Source: Nitrospina sp. (GTDB taxonomy: Bacteria; Nitrospinota; Nitrospinia; Nitrospinales; VA-1). Taken from it: 5,396 nt of DNA. A program made the translations under genes and the position numbers. The stretch covers positions 1 through 5,396 of the forward strand of contig JABJCF010000115.1 in assembly GCA_018665625.1 (NCBI GenBank), given 5' to 3'. Positions 1 through 5,396 of the stretch are shown here, one piece after another (positions within the stretch are counted from its first letter, which is position 1; each line of letters starts with the position of its first letter). The notes beneath the pieces were generated by a model, which was given only the letters and a program-made list of their open reading frames with translations, had not been told where the DNA came from and searched no databases.

Positions 1-152
1 GTAATGGTTTTTTCTTTTTTTAACTTTTTTCGAGTGAGCCGGGAAGCCACGTTGCCGAGCAAAAGAATGTCCTTTGTTGCGAATAGTTCTATTGCTTCTG
101 AGGGTTCGATGCGTTGCCTCGCAACTGCTTTTTCAAGAATGGATTCGATCAT
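1..152 (-). CDS. mqnC: Radical-SAM menaquinone biosynthesis protein, probably MqnC (N-terminal 50 codons, cut by window edge)
   Basis: Seen: an open frame starts at ATG 152-150 and runs off the left edge after 50 codons, with no stop. It begins MIESILEKAVARQRIEPSEA and continues with IELF...DILLLGNVASRLTR, then a Lys-rich stretch ending KTIT. Family knowledge: this pattern (ILxKA, then a short 'I.P.EA..L' helix, then 'LL.LG..A...R') is the usual leader before the CxxxCxxC radical-SAM domain in MqnC (cyclic dehypoxanthine futalosine synthase) and its relatives MqnE and CofH. The closing 'TIT' resembles the MqnC 'VTY' just before its conserved 'DRNINYTN' block, which favours MqnC over MqnE. The role would be cyclising dehypoxanthine futalosine in the futalosine route to menaquinone, in the cytoplasm. 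The start overlaps the VOC gene stop by 4 nt (ATGA), and no Shine-Dalgarno is visible, so translation is probably coupled. The iron-sulfur cysteines lie outside the window, so MqnE or another family member cannot be excluded. Confidence 0.62.
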   Translation of the reverse strand, partial: MIESILEKAVARQRIEPSEAIELFATKDILLLGNVASRLTRKKLKKEKTI

Positions 153-541
153 TTGGGATTGTCGCAATGAATTTCCAGATGGTTTTCATCGGGGTCATTA
201 AAATAGATAGACTCTCCATCACCCCGTTTAACAGGGCCACTATCGATGGTGATGTTTTTGGTTTTAAGTTCTTTCACAATATTTTCGAAGTCGGCAGGGT
301 TGGCTTCGAAGGCGAGATGCATGTAACCGTCTTCACTTAGCAGATTCATCGCATCTTTAACTTCAAGTTGGGGTGATTCAAAAAGGGCTATGGCCGCGTT
401 CCCAGTTTCAAGCATGAGATGATTCAATCCCTTATTAAATCGATGTGTTACCTGAAACCCTAAAATATCTGTATAGAACTTTTCTGCTCGATCCAGGTCT
501 TTTACATTTAGAGCAATATGATGAATGCCTTTGAGTTGCAT
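149..541 (-). CDS. VOC-family (glyoxalase/bleomycin-resistance fold) protein, one domain
   Basis: A complete 130-residue protein, the usual size for a single vicinal-oxygen-chelate domain built from two beta-alpha-beta-beta-beta modules. Module one starts GIHHIALNVKDLDRAEKFY (residues 5-23) and runs through LGFQVTHRF to LMLE (42-45). Module two covers YMHLAFEA (73-80), an alpha helix with DFENIVKELK, and the closing SIYFNDPDENHLEIH (111-125). Likely metal ligands by position are His8, His75 and Glu123, with Glu45 as a possible fourth. Family knowledge: such proteins are metal-dependent isomerases, dioxygenases, epimerases or thiol transferases. The sequence does not say which, so no substrate is assigned. 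The ATG at 541 is the first possible start, because an in-frame TGA lies three codons upstream. It has no purine-rich ribosome binding site. It sits 26 nt after the parvulin gene and overlaps the downstream menaquinone gene by 4 nt, so the three probably form one transcript. Confidence 0.9.
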   Translation of the reverse strand: MQLKGIHHIALNVKDLDRAEKFYTDILGFQVTHRFNKGLNHLMLETGNAAIALFESPQLEVKDAMNLLSEDGYMHLAFEANPADFENIVKELKTKNITIDSGPVKRGDGESIYFNDPDENHLEIHCDNPK

Positions 542-550
542 GAGAAGTCA

Positions 551-558
551 GGGGGGGG
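551..558. repeat. Eight-G homopolymer (C8 in the transcript) between the parvulin and VOC genes
   Basis: Positions 551-558 are eight consecutive G on the plus strand, followed by AGG. In the minus-strand transcript this reads CCUCC followed by more C, ending about 9 nt before the VOC start codon. It occupies the place where a ribosome binding site would be expected and resembles an anti-Shine-Dalgarno sequence instead. Runs of this length can change length by slippage. A change here would alter only the spacing between genes, not a reading frame. Any regulatory role is inference. Confidence 0.5.
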
Positions 559-567
559 AGGAATGAA

Positions 568-945
568 TTAGAGAGTGCCGTCTCCAGCACCAAAACCAGT
601 TGTTGTCAAACCATCAATTCCCATATCTGTCATCTTTTCTTCTTCGGTGACTATAAAAATATGGTATCCAAATTTACTTTTTATCGGACCACGAACTTCG
701 CCCACGGGAGCAGCCATTGCCGCTTTTTCGAGTTCCGGTGCAGCAGTATTGAATTCGAGAAGCCCTAAATCCCCACCTTTATTTCGGGTTCCGCAGGCAC
801 TGTATTTTTTTGCCATTTTTGCAAACATTTTGTACAGCATCTCTTTGTCTTTATATTCATCGTCTTTTAGATGATCCAGTAAGACATTTGCAAGCTCTTC
901 AGTGGATAAAACAATGTGACTGACTCGAATAGATCTTATTGACAT
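568..945 (-). CDS. Small cytoplasmic parvulin-type peptidyl-prolyl cis-trans isomerase
   Basis: A 125-residue protein made of one parvulin (PpiC/rotamase) domain, residues about 6-100, plus a short tail. Parvulin hallmarks are visible: the first strand VSHIVLST with His10, the helix ending FAKMAKKYSACGT with Cys51 at the usual active-site position, GGDLGLLEF (57-65), APELEKAA, VGEVRGPIKS and the final FGYHIFIVTEE with His95. Family role: it speeds cis-trans rotation of peptide bonds before proline, helping protein folding. There is no signal peptide or membrane segment, so it should act in the cytoplasm, unlike SurA, PpiD or PrsA. Odd points are a charged stretch in the first helix region (KDDEYKDKE, residues 27-35) and a Gly/Thr-rich C-terminus (GIDGLTTTGFGAGDGTL) outside the fold, of unknown use. 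The start is supported by a good ribosome binding site. It appears to lead the VOC-menaquinone gene group. Confidence 0.92.
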   Translation of the reverse strand: MSIRSIRVSHIVLSTEELANVLLDHLKDDEYKDKEMLYKMFAKMAKKYSACGTRNKGGDLGLLEFNTAAPELEKAAMAAPVGEVRGPIKSKFGYHIFIVTEEEKMTDMGIDGLTTTGFGAGDGTL

Positions 946-952
946 CTTGTCA

Positions 953-957
953 TCCTC
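953..957 (-). promoter_or_regulatory. Ribosome binding site of the parvulin gene
   Basis: Minus-strand GAGGA lies 7 nt before the ATG at 945-943. It is the clearest Shine-Dalgarno match in the window and fixes the start of the prolyl isomerase gene. The downstream VOC and menaquinone starts have none, which supports this gene being the entry point for translation of the group. Confidence 0.7.
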
Positions 958-986
958 GCCCGGATAGTGAAGTAATTTATATACAA

Positions 987-1015
987 ATTATACGGGAACC
1001 AGAGATTAAAAAGAA
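987..1015 (-). promoter_or_regulatory. Candidate sigma-70 type promoter upstream of the parvulin gene
   Basis: A perfect TATAAT lies on the minus strand at 992-987 in the 75-nt AT-rich gap after cobA-hemD. At a 17-nt spacing the -35 position (1015-1010) reads TTCTTT, which matches TTGACA at only two bases, so the element is weak or needs an activator. A transcript would begin near 980 and have a leader of about 35 nt. The -10 overlaps a small AT dyad (TAATTT, 6-nt spacer, AAATTA; 973-990) that could be an operator, though AT-rich DNA gives such dyads by chance. A TATAAT can also occur by chance in DNA this AT-rich. Confidence 0.4.
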
Positions 1016-1040
1016 GAAAATTAAGACTGATAGTAGTCCT
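1008..1040 (-). terminator. Possible weak intrinsic terminator spanning the end of cobA-hemD
   Basis: On the minus strand AGGACT (1040-1035) can pair with AGTCTT (1028-1023) around a 6-nt loop, with one G-U pair. After two A residues comes a pyrimidine-rich run TTTTCTTCTTTTT (1020-1008). The layout resembles a terminator, but the stem is only 6 bp with two G-C pairs and includes the last codons of the gene. It may do nothing, leaving the downstream genes on the same transcript. Confidence 0.22.
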
Positions 1041-2547
1041 CAATGGCATCCAAGAGGGATGAGACGGTATATTCTTTAGGTAGGATTTCGACGGTTAGCC
1101 CGGCATCTTCCGCAGTTTTTGCAGTGATGGGGCCAATGCAGGCAATGTGAGTTTTCTTTATAGCAGGCAAAAGGGTTTCACCAGTTAATTCCAGAAAGTT
1201 TTTAACGGTGGATGAAGAGGTGAATGTCAAGACGTCGATGTCTTCAGATAATAGCCTTTTTGCCAGGCCGTCGGATTTACATTCCGGCATAATGGTCTTG
1301 TAAGCTGGGGCGACATCTACTTCGGCTCCCATTTCACGAAGTTTTTCAGGCAGCACTTCACGAGCAACGGTGGCACGTGGAATAAGGAAACGTTTGCCAC
1401 TAATATTTTCCTTACCGATGCTTTCCAGTAGCGACTCAGCGACAAAATCATCTGGCACAACGTCTACACAAATTCCCAGACCACGAACCGCTTCGGCAGT
1501 TTTAGGCCCAATGGTATAGATGCGCAGACCTTTTAAATTGCGAAGGTCTTGTTGGATGTCTTTGAGTCGTTGGAAAAAAAATCGAACACCATTTGCACTC
1601 GTAAAGATGAGGCCGTCATAAACTGAAAGGTGATTCAGTGCTTTATCAAGCGGCGCCCAGTCATCAGGTGCGATGGTTTCTATGACTGGAAAGAAAAAAG
1701 GTTCTGCCCCCAGTTCCCGCAGCCGGTCGATCATACTTTCGGCTTGATCCCCCTTTCGGGTTACTACAACGGTTTTTCCGAATAAGGGCAAATGTTCATA
1801 CCATTCTATTTCCGGTTTCAAATTGACCACTTCACCAATGATTGTCAGAGCTGGGGGTGAGATTTTCTCCTTTGACGCAATTTCTACAATGCTTGAGAGG
1901 GTTCCCTTCCAGGTTTTTTGGCGCGCAGTGGTTCCCCACTGGATCACGGCAATAGGGGTTTCCGGGCTTTTACCGAACTTCATGAGCTTTTCCACAATTA
2001 ATGGAAGTTTGCGCGCACCCATCAGGAACACAAGAGTGCCAGATCGGGAAGCTATTTTTTCCCAGTCGATATGGATGTCGCCCTGCTTCTTTTCATTGCT
2101 GCCTGTAATAATGGAAAGAGTGGAAGAAAGGTGTCGGTGAGTCAATGGAATGCCGGCATAGGCTGCAACGCCGGTTACCGATGTGACTCCTGGCACTACA
2201 AGAAAAGGAATTTTTGATTTGTTGGCGGCTTGTATTTCTTCACCGCCGCGACCAAAAATGAAAGGGTCACCGCCTTTGAGTCTGACAACAACCTTTCCCT
2301 CTTTTGCTTTTTCAACAAGCAGCGCGTTGATGGTTTCTTGCTCAAGACTTGCAACGCCTTCCTTTTTCCCGACATAGATGATTTCCGTTTCCTTTTGTGT
2401 AAATCGCAAGAGGTCTTCATTAACCAGGTGGTCGTAAAGAATAACTTCAGCTTTTTGCAGCCAGTGTTTTCCCTGAAGAGTTAACAGGCCTACGTCACCC
2501 GGCCCTGCACCGACGAGGATTATTTTTCCTGGTTTGTTGTTATTCAT
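1021..2547 (-). CDS. cobA-hemD: Fused uroporphyrinogen-III C-methyltransferase / uroporphyrinogen-III synthase
   Basis: A 508-residue, two-domain cytoplasmic enzyme. Residues about 7-245 are the SAM-dependent methyltransferase (SUMT/CobA): KIILVGAGPGDVGLLTLQG (8-26), VVRLKGGDPFIFGRGGEE (87-104), VVPGVTSVTGVAAYAGIPLTH (117-137), TLVFLMG (171-177) and PALTIIGEVV. Residues about 253-508 are HemD: GKTVVVTR, FTSANGV (315-321), IYTIGPKTAEAV, a second FTSSSTVKNF (442-451), IACIGPITAKTAEDAGL and a closing EYTVSSLLDAI. HemD closes hydroxymethylbilane to uroporphyrinogen III. CobA methylates C2 and C7 to give precorrin-2, the branch point to siroheme, cobalamin and some heme routes. Such fusions are known in several anaerobes and deltaproteobacteria. 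I chose ATG 2547 (MNNNKPGK) because the family begins just before this glycine motif. An ATG at 2622 would add 25 residues with no family match, buried inside rsmA. The start overlaps the rsmA stop by 8 nt without a Shine-Dalgarno, suggesting coupling. No hemC is in the window. Confidence 0.95.
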   Translation of the reverse strand: MNNNKPGKIILVGAGPGDVGLLTLQGKHWLQKAEVILYDHLVNEDLLRFTQKETEIIYVGKKEGVASLEQETINALLVEKAKEGKVVVRLKGGDPFIFGRGGEEIQAANKSKIPFLVVPGVTSVTGVAAYAGIPLTHRHLSSTLSIITGSNEKKQGDIHIDWEKIASRSGTLVFLMGARKLPLIVEKLMKFGKSPETPIAVIQWGTTARQKTWKGTLSSIVEIASKEKISPPALTIIGEVVNLKPEIEWYEHLPLFGKTVVVTRKGDQAESMIDRLRELGAEPFFFPVIETIAPDDWAPLDKALNHLSVYDGLIFTSANGVRFFFQRLKDIQQDLRNLKGLRIYTIGPKTAEAVRGLGICVDVVPDDFVAESLLESIGKENISGKRFLIPRATVAREVLPEKLREMGAEVDVAPAYKTIMPECKSDGLAKRLLSEDIDVLTFTSSSTVKNFLELTGETLLPAIKKTHIACIGPITAKTAEDAGLTVEILPKEYTVSSLLDAIEDYYQS

Positions 2548-3328
2548 TTGGGGAATAAAGGTAATTGGCCATATTTGCAAAATCAGACATGGAAAGGGTC
2601 TCCCCTCGTCGCGAAAGATCAATGCCTGCCAGTTGAGATTGGCCTTGTTTGTCTGTGAAATTACTTTCCCAGGACTTTAAATTATTTTTTAGCATTTTCC
2701 GTTTATGGTAAAAAGCCGCATTAACTATTTTAAAAAACAATTGCGGGTCTTGAACTTGAACTTTGGGCTGAGGCAGAGGTTTCAACGAAAAAAGCGAAGA
2801 GTCTATTTTTGGACGCGGCGAAAAAGCCGTGTTGGGTATCTCCAGCAACCGTTCTACATCACAGTGGTACTGTACATACACTGAAAGCGAGCTGTATTCT
2901 TTGTTGCCAGGTTTGGCTGTCAGCCGGTCAACGACCTCTTTTTGCATCATCAGAGTCATAGACTGAATCTGGCTGCCAAAGTGAATTAATTTTTTCATTA
3001 TATGAGTAGCGGCATAATAGGGAAGATTGGATACGACCTTGAACCCGGGTTTGATGGAAGAGTAATCGAATTTCGCGGCATCGCCTTCAATGATTCTAAA
3101 TGAAGACGAATTTCCTTGAAACCGAGTTTCCAATTCCCGGCACAACTTTGGGTCTAGCTCAATAGCGGTCAGGGATCGTGTGATAGGGAGAAGTCGTTGA
3201 GTGAGAACGCCTTTTCCTGGGCCAATTTCTACAACATCATCCTCAGGTTGGATGTTTGCTAACGCGATAATATTTTGCGCGATTTCAGAATCGACAAGAA
3301 AGTTTTGCCCAAGAGGCCTTTTTCTCAT
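2540..3328 (-). CDS. rsmA: 16S rRNA (adenine1518/1519-N6)-dimethyltransferase RsmA (KsgA)
   Basis: A complete 262-residue member of the KsgA/Dim1 family. It transfers four methyl groups from SAM to two adjacent adenines in the 3'-end helix 45 of 16S rRNA, a late check in 30S subunit assembly. Visible motifs are RPLGQNFLVD (4-13), the SAM-binding loop VVEIGPGKGVLTQRL (32-46), the acidic ribose-binding IELDP (56-60), EGDAAKFD (81-88), the catalytic NLPYYAATHIM (101-111), FSPRPKIDSSL (169-179), and the C-terminal helices FYHKRKMLKNNL (206-217) and RRGETLSMSDFANMANYL. The N-terminus is short: it begins directly at the RKR of the conserved block, where E. coli has about ten more residues. No in-frame upstream start exists before a stop. 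The ATG overlaps the pdxA stop as ATGA, and no Shine-Dalgarno is seen, so it is likely coupled to pdxA. The same pdxA-rsmA order occurs in enterobacteria. Confidence 0.97.
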   Translation of the reverse strand: MRKRPLGQNFLVDSEIAQNIIALANIQPEDDVVEIGPGKGVLTQRLLPITRSLTAIELDPKLCRELETRFQGNSSSFRIIEGDAAKFDYSSIKPGFKVVSNLPYYAATHIMKKLIHFGSQIQSMTLMMQKEVVDRLTAKPGNKEYSSLSVYVQYHCDVERLLEIPNTAFSPRPKIDSSLFSLKPLPQPKVQVQDPQLFFKIVNAAFYHKRKMLKNNLKSWESNFTDKQGQSQLAGIDLSRRGETLSMSDFANMANYLYSPNE

Positions 3329-4323
3329 CGCATGGAGAGGGTGGATTGCGATAGCTCAGCTGCAGTTTTTAGCGCTAACTTAAGATTTTCTGCAGAGGCT
3401 TTATTGCGGCCTACAATATCGTAGGCTGTTCCATGATCTACCGAAGTTCGTAGAATTGGAAGGCCCAAAGTAATATTTACTCCCATGCCGTTCATTTTTA
3501 CGGGAATCATTCCCTGATCGTGGTACATGCAGATGACGGCATCGTATTTTTCAGATGCGGCTCTTGCAAACAGTGAATCTGCCGGATGAGGACCGCTCGC
3601 TTGAATGCCTTCTTTTTGGGCCGTTTTCAATGCTGGAAGAATGAATTCTGTTTCTTCATGACCAAAAATTCCTCCGTCTCCGCAGTGGGGATTGAGTCCT
3701 ACAACTGCAATGCGAGGAATTTCTGTCACATGTTTTTGTAACCAGTCATGCGTCACTCGAATGGATTGTAATACTTTTTCTTCCGTAATTTGTGATTTAA
3801 CTTGATCGAGAGGGAGATGAGTTGTTACTAGCACCACTCGCAAAGAGTTGCCTTCCATCATAAGAGTGGGTTTCTTGGAATTCGTAAGATGGCCTAAAAG
3901 TTCAGTATGTCCTGGGAAAGCGTGCCCTGCTAAATGCAGACTTTTTTTATTGATGGGGCAGGTAACTATTGCTGAGACTTCATCTTTTAGGGTTAACTCG
4001 ACTGCTTTTTGGATAGCCTCATAACTTGCCTTTCCAGCTTCTGCGGAAGGTTTTCCCTGAGGTAGTTCCTCGGAAACATTATTGAGGTCGATGACATCTA
4101 TGGTACAGGGTTGATACCAACCTTCTTTAGGCGAGGAAACAGAATGAACCAGAATTTCTGGAGCCACCTGTTTGGCTGTCCTTTTAAGCAGGTTGGCATC
4201 GCCAATTACAATAATTTTAGTTTTGATTGATAAAACTTCATCCTGAAATGCTTTGACAATAGTTTCGGGACCGATTCCGGCAGGGTCTCCGAGGGTTAGA
4301 GCAAGGATAGGCGAATCTTCCAT
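3325..4323 (-). CDS. pdxA: 4-hydroxythreonine-4-phosphate dehydrogenase PdxA
   Basis: A complete 332-residue protein, normal for PdxA. It performs the metal- and NAD(P)-dependent oxidation of 4-phosphohydroxy-L-threonine in the DXP-dependent route to pyridoxal 5'-phosphate; the product decarboxylates and is condensed by PdxJ. Visible features are LALTLGDPAGIGPE (7-20), IVTCPINKKSL (119-129), the substrate-contact FPGHTELL (136-143) with His139, TTHLPL (167-172) with His169, GLNPHCGDGG (209-218) with His213, CMYHDQGMIPVK (265-276) with His268, and RTSVDHGTAYDIVG (292-305). His169, His213 and His268 fit the three metal ligands known from E. coli PdxA. Paralogues acting on other hydroxy-threonine-like acids share the fold, but pairing with rsmA supports the vitamin B6 enzyme. 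The start at 4323 has only a weak GAG nine bases upstream. Between it and the pckA terminator are about 50 nt in which I find no convincing promoter, only a small dyad (AGAAT-AA-ATTCT, 4347-4358). Confidence 0.96.
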   Translation of the reverse strand: MEDSPILALTLGDPAGIGPETIVKAFQDEVLSIKTKIIVIGDANLLKRTAKQVAPEILVHSVSSPKEGWYQPCTIDVIDLNNVSEELPQGKPSAEAGKASYEAIQKAVELTLKDEVSAIVTCPINKKSLHLAGHAFPGHTELLGHLTNSKKPTLMMEGNSLRVVLVTTHLPLDQVKSQITEEKVLQSIRVTHDWLQKHVTEIPRIAVVGLNPHCGDGGIFGHEETEFILPALKTAQKEGIQASGPHPADSLFARAASEKYDAVICMYHDQGMIPVKMNGMGVNITLGLPILRTSVDHGTAYDIVGRNKASAENLKLALKTAAELSQSTLSMR

Positions 4324-4366
4324 TTTTATAGCTCGTTTAAAAAGTCAGAATAAATTCTTTTGGGTT

Positions 4367-4405
4367 AAATAAAATTACCCGCCCTTGGTTTCCAAGAGCG
4401 GGTAA
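4367..4405 (-). terminator. Rho-independent terminator of pckA
   Basis: Read on the minus strand, TTACCCGC (4405-4398) pairs with GCGGGTAA (4382-4375), and CTTGG (4396-4392) pairs with CCAAG (4388-4384), around an AAA loop. The single unmatched pair is U-G on this strand, so the RNA stem is 14 continuous pairs. On the plus strand the same position is a C-A mismatch. TTTTATTT follows directly (4374-4367). It lies 26 nt after the pckA stop and separates pckA from the pdxA-rsmA-cobA-hemD group. Confidence 0.93.
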
Positions 4406-4431
4406 GAGGGAAAACATTTTTTCGGGATTAG

Positions 4432-5396
4432 CTATTTTCTAAGTTCGTGAATTTTTCCAGAAGAACCCGATTTTTTTGCAGTTGGCCTTGGGCTTGCATC
4501 GAGAATTTTCTTGTCCACGTTGCTTTCATATTCTTTGAAATTCTCAATGAATTGGTTCGCCAGCTCATTAGCTTTTTCATCATAGGCTTCCGGATTTTTC
4601 CAGGTATTTCTTGGAAGCAGGCATTCTTTTGGCACACCCTTTACAGCCAATGGAATTTGAATTCCGAATACAGGATCGGTTTCGGTTTCAACATTATCCA
4701 GTTGACCTTCTAGAATGGCTTTGATCATGGCTCGAGTGTATTTGATTTCGATCCTTTTTCCCACGCCATAAGCGCCTCCCGTCCAACCGGTGTTAACCAG
4801 CCAGCATGAGACTTGATGTTTGGCAATTTTTTCACCTAGCATGTCCGCATAGACAGAAGGGTGTAATGACATGAAGGGAGCCCCGAAACAAGTACTGAAA
4901 ATTGCAGTTGGTTCACGGCTCATTCCCTTTTCAGTACCTGCAACCTTTGCGGTGTAACCGGATATAAAATGGTACATGGCCTGTTCCGGTGTCAATTTCG
5001 ATACGGGAGGCATGACTCCATAGGCATCACAGGTGAGCATGATGACGTTGTCAGGGTGTCCGCCCATTCCTTCAAGCACAGCATTATTGATATGGGTGAT
5101 GGGGTAACTGGCGCGTGTGTTTTCGGTCAGACTCGAATCATCCAGATCAAGCCTTCTGGCCCCAGGACTTAAAGCTACGTTTTCAAGCAGGGTGCCAAAG
5201 CGGCGCGTGCATTCAAAGATTTCCGGTTCTGATTTTTGAGAAAGGCGGATTACTTTTGCATAACAACCGCCTTCAAAATTAAACACACCGCGATCACTCC
5301 ACCCATGTTCATCATCGCCAATGAGTTTTCTTTGCGGATCGGCGGATAAGGTGGTTTTTCCGGTTCCAGAGAGACCAAAAAATACTGAGGTGTCAC
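4432..5396 (-). CDS. pckA: ATP-dependent phosphoenolpyruvate carboxykinase, C-terminal ~60% (5' end beyond window)
   Basis: The frame is open to the right edge, giving 320 residues; about 240 N-terminal residues are missing compared with E. coli PckA. The enzyme makes phosphoenolpyruvate and CO2 from oxaloacetate and ATP, the first committed step of gluconeogenesis, in the cytoplasm. Seen, with numbering from the first full codon: Walker-[12 protein letters not shown] (8-18), which marks the ATP type rather than the GTP type; the metal/kinase-2 LIGDDEHGW (24-32); [10 protein letters not shown] (38-47); ENTRASYPI (91-99) with Arg94, equivalent to E. coli Arg333; the [10 protein letters not shown] region; FGAPFM; and the adenine-binding [19 protein letters not shown] at 5286 lies inside the conserved [10 protein letters not shown] block and is not the start. 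The C-terminus runs about 20 residues past the usual end as a Lys/Ser/Pro-rich tail (after ENFKEY). The gene has its own terminator, so it is probably the last or only gene of its transcript. Confidence 0.97.
   Translation of the reverse strand, partial: DTSVFFGLSGTGKTTLSADPQRKLIGDDEHGWSDRGVFNFEGGCYAKVIRLSQKSEPEIFECTRRFGTLLENVALSPGARRLDLDDSSLTENTRASYPITHINNAVLEGMGGHPDNVIMLTCDAYGVMPPVSKLTPEQAMYHFISGYTAKVAGTEKGMSREPTAIFSTCFGAPFMSLHPSVYADMLGEKIAKHQVSCWLVNTGWTGGAYGVGKRIEIKYTRAMIKAILEGQLDNVETETDPVFGIQIPLAVKGVPKECLLPRNTWKNPEAYDEKANELANQFIENFKEYESNVDKKILDASPRPTAKKSGSSGKIHELRK

Noticed and set aside
74..340. Plus-strand open frame opposite the VOC gene
   Set aside because: It lies antisense to well-supported VOC and radical-SAM coding sequence, and its protein has no recognisable motif.
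575..874. Plus-strand open frame opposite the parvulin gene, preceded by GGAGG
   Set aside because: Its GTG start and Pro/Ser-rich product are the mirror of a conserved parvulin domain. The GGAGG is part of the G-run spacer and is followed by ATG-AAT-TAG, an immediate stop.
1823..2140. Plus-strand open frame opposite the methyltransferase domain
   Set aside because: It is fully antisense to conserved SUMT coding sequence, with no motif and no supporting start signal.
2548..2622. Longer N-terminus for the CobA-HemD fusion from an ATG at 2622
   Set aside because: The extra 25 residues do not match the methyltransferase family and lie wholly within the conserved C-terminal coding part of rsmA. 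The ATG at 2547 gives the normal N-terminus.
4347..4358. Dyad AGAAT-AA-ATTCT upstream of pdxA as an operator
   Set aside because: Five-base AT-rich arms occur easily by chance, and no promoter can be placed next to it with confidence. It is mentioned only in the pdxA entry.
5284..5286. GTG as the start of the carboxykinase gene
   Set aside because: The frame continues upstream through the Walker-A loop GLSGTGKT and the DDEHGW motif to the window edge, so the GTG is an internal Val codon.
1..5396. Defence system, prophage, insertion sequence or CRISPR array
   Set aside because: All six genes are recognisable metabolic, folding or ribosome-maturation genes in one direction with short gaps. 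There are no terminal inverted repeats, transposase, integrase or spaced direct repeats.

Overview
This window carries six genes, all on the minus strand and so transcribed right to left. All are housekeeping or cofactor-metabolism genes with closely packed borders. Every gene can be assigned to a protein family. I see no mobile element, CRISPR array, tRNA or rRNA, and no stretch over 300 bases without a gene. I found no convincing undescribed system.

Layout in transcription order. (1) At 5396-4432 lies the C-terminal ~60% of an ATP-type phosphoenolpyruvate carboxykinase (pckA), whose start is beyond the right edge. A strong, strand-specific intrinsic terminator at 4405-4367 follows it. (2) A tightly overlapped set follows: pdxA (pyridoxal phosphate synthesis), rsmA/ksgA (16S rRNA dimethyltransferase, 4-nt ATGA overlap) and a cobA-hemD fusion (8-nt overlap). 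The fusion joins uroporphyrinogen-III synthase and uroporphyrinogen-III methyltransferase in one chain, so it can turn hydroxymethylbilane into precorrin-2. (3) After a 75-nt AT-rich gap with a possible promoter and a good ribosome binding site comes a second set. It holds a small cytoplasmic parvulin-type prolyl isomerase, a one-domain VOC (glyoxalase-fold) protein, and the first 50 codons of a radical-SAM menaquinone (futalosine-pathway) gene, probably mqnC, cut by the left edge.

Biological reading. The window combines gluconeogenesis or anaplerosis (PckA), vitamin B6 (PdxA), ribosome maturation (RsmA), tetrapyrroles (CobA-HemD) and probably futalosine-route menaquinone. The pdxA-rsmA pair is an order conserved in many bacteria, including the surA-pdxA-ksgA block of enterobacteria. 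The fused CobA-HemD and the futalosine-type gene argue against an enterobacterium. They fit better with a deltaproteobacterial or Nitrospinota-like Gram-negative of moderate GC content, but nothing here fixes the taxon. Several internal starts lack a Shine-Dalgarno sequence and overlap the preceding stop codon, which suggests translational coupling.
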